Shown here piece after piece: positions 61,783-64,000 of a stretch of 64,000 nt of DNA. The first letter of the stretch is position 1. Each line of letters starts with the position of its first letter. This stretch comes from Apostichopus japonicus (lineage: Eukaryota; Echinodermata; Holothuroidea; Aspidochirotida; Stichopodidae), in NCBI RefSeq assembly GCF_037975245.1, contig NC_092561.1, positions 17,985,001-18,049,000 on the forward strand. Direction: 5' to 3'. The notes below the pieces were generated by a model. It had not been told where the DNA came from and did not search any database. It was given only the letters and a program-made list of their open reading frames with translations. Made by a program: the position numbers and the translations under genes.

Positions 61783-63730
61783 TTTTGCTTACATTAAGAA
61801 GACAACAGTACATTTAAAAAAAAAATATTATCACACATACAGCTGTTGAAGTATTTACCTGTTAGAAGTTGTTCTTTCCTTCATACAATCCTTGTAACAT
61901 CCATACTGTAGCTTCCTGGCTAAAGTCTACATGACATTGTTGATTCATATCTATCCATTCAGTCATTTGTTCATCCATCTATTTATCCATACTACATTAC
62001 TTTATTCTTCGCTCTTAGTATCCATGCATTCTCCTAATGCTTCTTCCCTTCATTCTTGAAATCCTGTGATGTCGTTTTGAGGATACCGCTCTCTGTTGTG
62101 CTTGTCAATTTATTTTGAGACAATGTATTATGGCATTGTACGCGACATGCATGAAGAAATGGCTAACCTTAACAAGGGAGCTGCTACTCGTTAGCAGCTC
62201 CCTGCCTTAAGTACCAAAAAACACCTAGTTTATTGAGAACCCGAGGCTCACCTCAACTACCAAGCATCTAGTTTACTGAGCACCCTATTTTGAAGTCATC
62301 ACTGGAGTGTTCAACCATGCACCAATGATAGTTGAGGGTGCTCAAAGTTTTTCTTTACCGTCCAAACCTTGAAAGAATGATAGACTATAAACGTACTCGA
62401 TGAATTGCCCCTTACCAAAGTTACTGACAAACACCACCAACCTCTCTCTAACCAGATAACTTCACTTGGACATAATTTTGTAGTTTTCTTAACTAGAAAA
62501 CATTTTTTTTTTGCTTACTGCTACAATACTAATTATATCATTCAAAAATTGAAACTATAATCGACTCGACAACACAAATAAGAAACGAAATCAATTACTA
62601 TAAGCAAAAGCTTACTATCTCACACACGAGAGCAACTGTTTGACAATACCGTTAAACTTTAAACCTGGAATACTTGTTATTTCTTTCTGTGAAGGTTGCA
62701 TTTGTAAGTTTGTTGTTGTTATGTGTCACTTACAGACTGAGAAAATGAAATCACAACTAACAACTTACACCAGGTAATACGTAGATATATCGTTGAAGAT
62801 TAGGCAAAAATGTTCATGCCATCAAATAATTTTAATAAAACGATTATTCAGTAACCTATATTCGACAATACTTAATTACTTTTTTTGGAGGCGAAACTGA
62901 GCTTTATTTGATGTAGTATGTTGCCCTTTTCCTGACTTCTATCCTCTATGGTGGCCATCTAATTAGGTTTTGTAGTGGCACACACATTATTCCTATTGCA
63001 TGGGCTCAAGAATGTACACACGGAAACGTCTAAAGTGGTGCTTTTAATGATTATTGACCCTCTTGATTGTCAGCTTTATCAATTACAGGGTAAACTAACA
63101 TTTGAGTCCTCAAACAGACCACATCAAGTAAAAAAGAACTAATTATGGACTCTATTCTGTTGATTTTGCAGACATTTCCGTTGTGTGCTTAGTCTGTTTA
63201 AGAAAAAGAATATAATCAGTTATTTAACACTGACAAAATTAACTTTAGACATTGTTTTACAAAATAGGTACTCAATCTTTCAATTTATACTCTACTCTTA
63301 AAATTATAGACAAATACGCTTGGGATGCTGATTGAGTTATCTAACGTTTAATTTACCCCAAAGAAAACGTTTAAAGAAAACTTGAAAGCTGAGAATAAAA
63401 GTAAATGGTAATAAAATATCGTAATCTTGCTGTTTGTAAGGATTATATATATTGTAATTTCCCTTTTTTTAAATTTGTAATGTTTCCTACAGGTAACATT
63501 GTTCCCTACTGTTTCCTACAGGGCATATCATATATTATATATCATATATTTTTTTAAACAATGATTTTTACACTTATCAAGAGACAATATAGTCATACGA
63601 ACATACTTAGAATGAAACAATGACAAGGTATTTACATGGCATTGAAATATATGTAATTGTGTGGCAGGCCTTGCCACATTTTGACAAGTTTTCACTAACT
63701 TCTTTGTATGTAACGTCTCTAAAAGAGGTT
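61783..63730. other. Noncoding DNA, right-copy equivalent of 6.48-8.30 kb
   Basis: Apart from the short hairpin, no feature beyond those described for the left copy. No exon is recognised. Confidence 0.55.
62175..62203. repeat. Perfect short hairpin inserted in right copy only
   Basis: Arms AGGGAGCTGCT and AGCAGCTCCCT (11 bp, perfect) surround a 7-nt loop. The left copy lacks this block at about 6800. Confidence 0.85.
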
Positions 63731-63871
63731 TCAGCAACTTTCTTCCGTTCGTCCAAGATCTTGCTTAAAGAGCATTATCACAAATACAGTGACAGCAAAG
63801 AACGCAATGATGAACAAAATCAGGAACAATCTATCCATCACCAAGGCAACCGTCCGCGCTTCCAGTTGCGC
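63731..63871 (-). CDS. Gene B': last (M4) exon of a second gene B copy, rest beyond window
   Basis: 141 nt identical to the gene B terminal exon: AG acceptor, AQLEARTVALVMDRL, a hydrophobic M4 helix, and a TGA stop. Exons 1-6 would lie past position 64000 if the duplication continues. Confidence 0.8.
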   Translation of the reverse strand, partial: AQLEARTVALVMDRLFLILFIIAFFAVTVFVIMLFKQDLGRTEESC

Positions 63872-64000
63872 CTGTAATGGTAACATGGAAAAAAAAGAGA
63901 AACAATCACTCGTTTATCTGGTTATAAGGAGTTGTTTGCACCAAATGGTAAAATATATTGGCAGGCATATCGTTCCAAGCAACAACAAAAAAAGGTAATA

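Larger units (their letters stand above)
55300..64000. repeat. Large direct duplication, right copy
   Basis: Partner of 1-8569, reaching the window end. It differs by scattered substitutions, an extra stretch of about 60 bp near 57005-57070, a compound microsatellite at 58713-58793, and an inserted hairpin near 62170-62215. Confidence 0.95.

Noticed and set aside
1-64000. Terminal direct repeats as the ends of a circular or viral genome or of a giant LTR element
   Set aside because: The repeats contain ordinary introns and receptor exons, differ by 1-3%, and run past both window edges.

Overview
The window is AT-rich genomic DNA from an invertebrate animal, probably marine. Split genes with GT-AG introns, non-LTR and Penelope-like retroelement remains and abundant AT, GGAT and poly-G/C tracts all point to a metazoan. 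The species cannot be named from the sequence. There are no tRNA, rRNA or CRISPR features.

The window is dominated by a local family of pentameric (Cys-loop) ligand-gated ion channel subunits of the nicotinic/5-HT3 superfamily. All share one seven-exon plan: a signal-peptide exon ending in phase 1, an exon of about 146-155 nt, a 45-nt exon, a 110-nt exon, a 114-117-nt exon, a large exon carrying the second Cys-loop cysteine through M1-M3 and the M3-M4 loop, and a last exon with M4. The 45- and 110-nt exons match the conserved exons 3 and 4 of nicotinic receptor genes. Four complete genes can be assembled: gene B (8300-12789, minus), gene R (14125-18108, plus), gene C (40166-47896, minus) and gene A' (51788-59542, minus). 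Gene A (257-4159, minus; exons 1-5 only) and gene B' (63731-63871, last exon only) are cut by the window edges. All keep the PPxSGER glutamate before M2 that is expected of a cation channel. All lack the loop B tryptophan motif and the loop C vicinal cysteines of acetylcholine-binding alpha subunits, so they are orphan receptors.

Layout. 1-8.57 kb is repeated in direct orientation at 55.3-64 kb with small divergence, so about 55.3 kb is either one tandem unit or an uncollapsed second haplotype. 5.8-19.76 kb is a large interrupted inverted duplication holding the head-to-head genes B and R, with a broken Penelope-like element between the arms. 22.3-24.2 kb is a decayed LINE. 25.2-26.8 kb is an intronless LRR-Ig transmembrane protein. 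29.5-38.6 kb is a graveyard of plus-strand receptor exons. 40-48 kb is gene C. 48.6-50.5 kb is a long GGAT array abutting an L1/Tx1-like 3' fragment. 50.9-59.5 kb is a broken exon-6 copy followed by gene A'.

The most unusual signal is in gene C. Two unrelated minisatellites have grown from its own splice sites. About 23 copies of a roughly 50-bp unit repeat the end of exon 5 with its 5' splice site, and about 11 copies of a roughly 38-bp unit repeat the 3' splice site of exon 2. The gene therefore carries two ladders of decoy splice sites.
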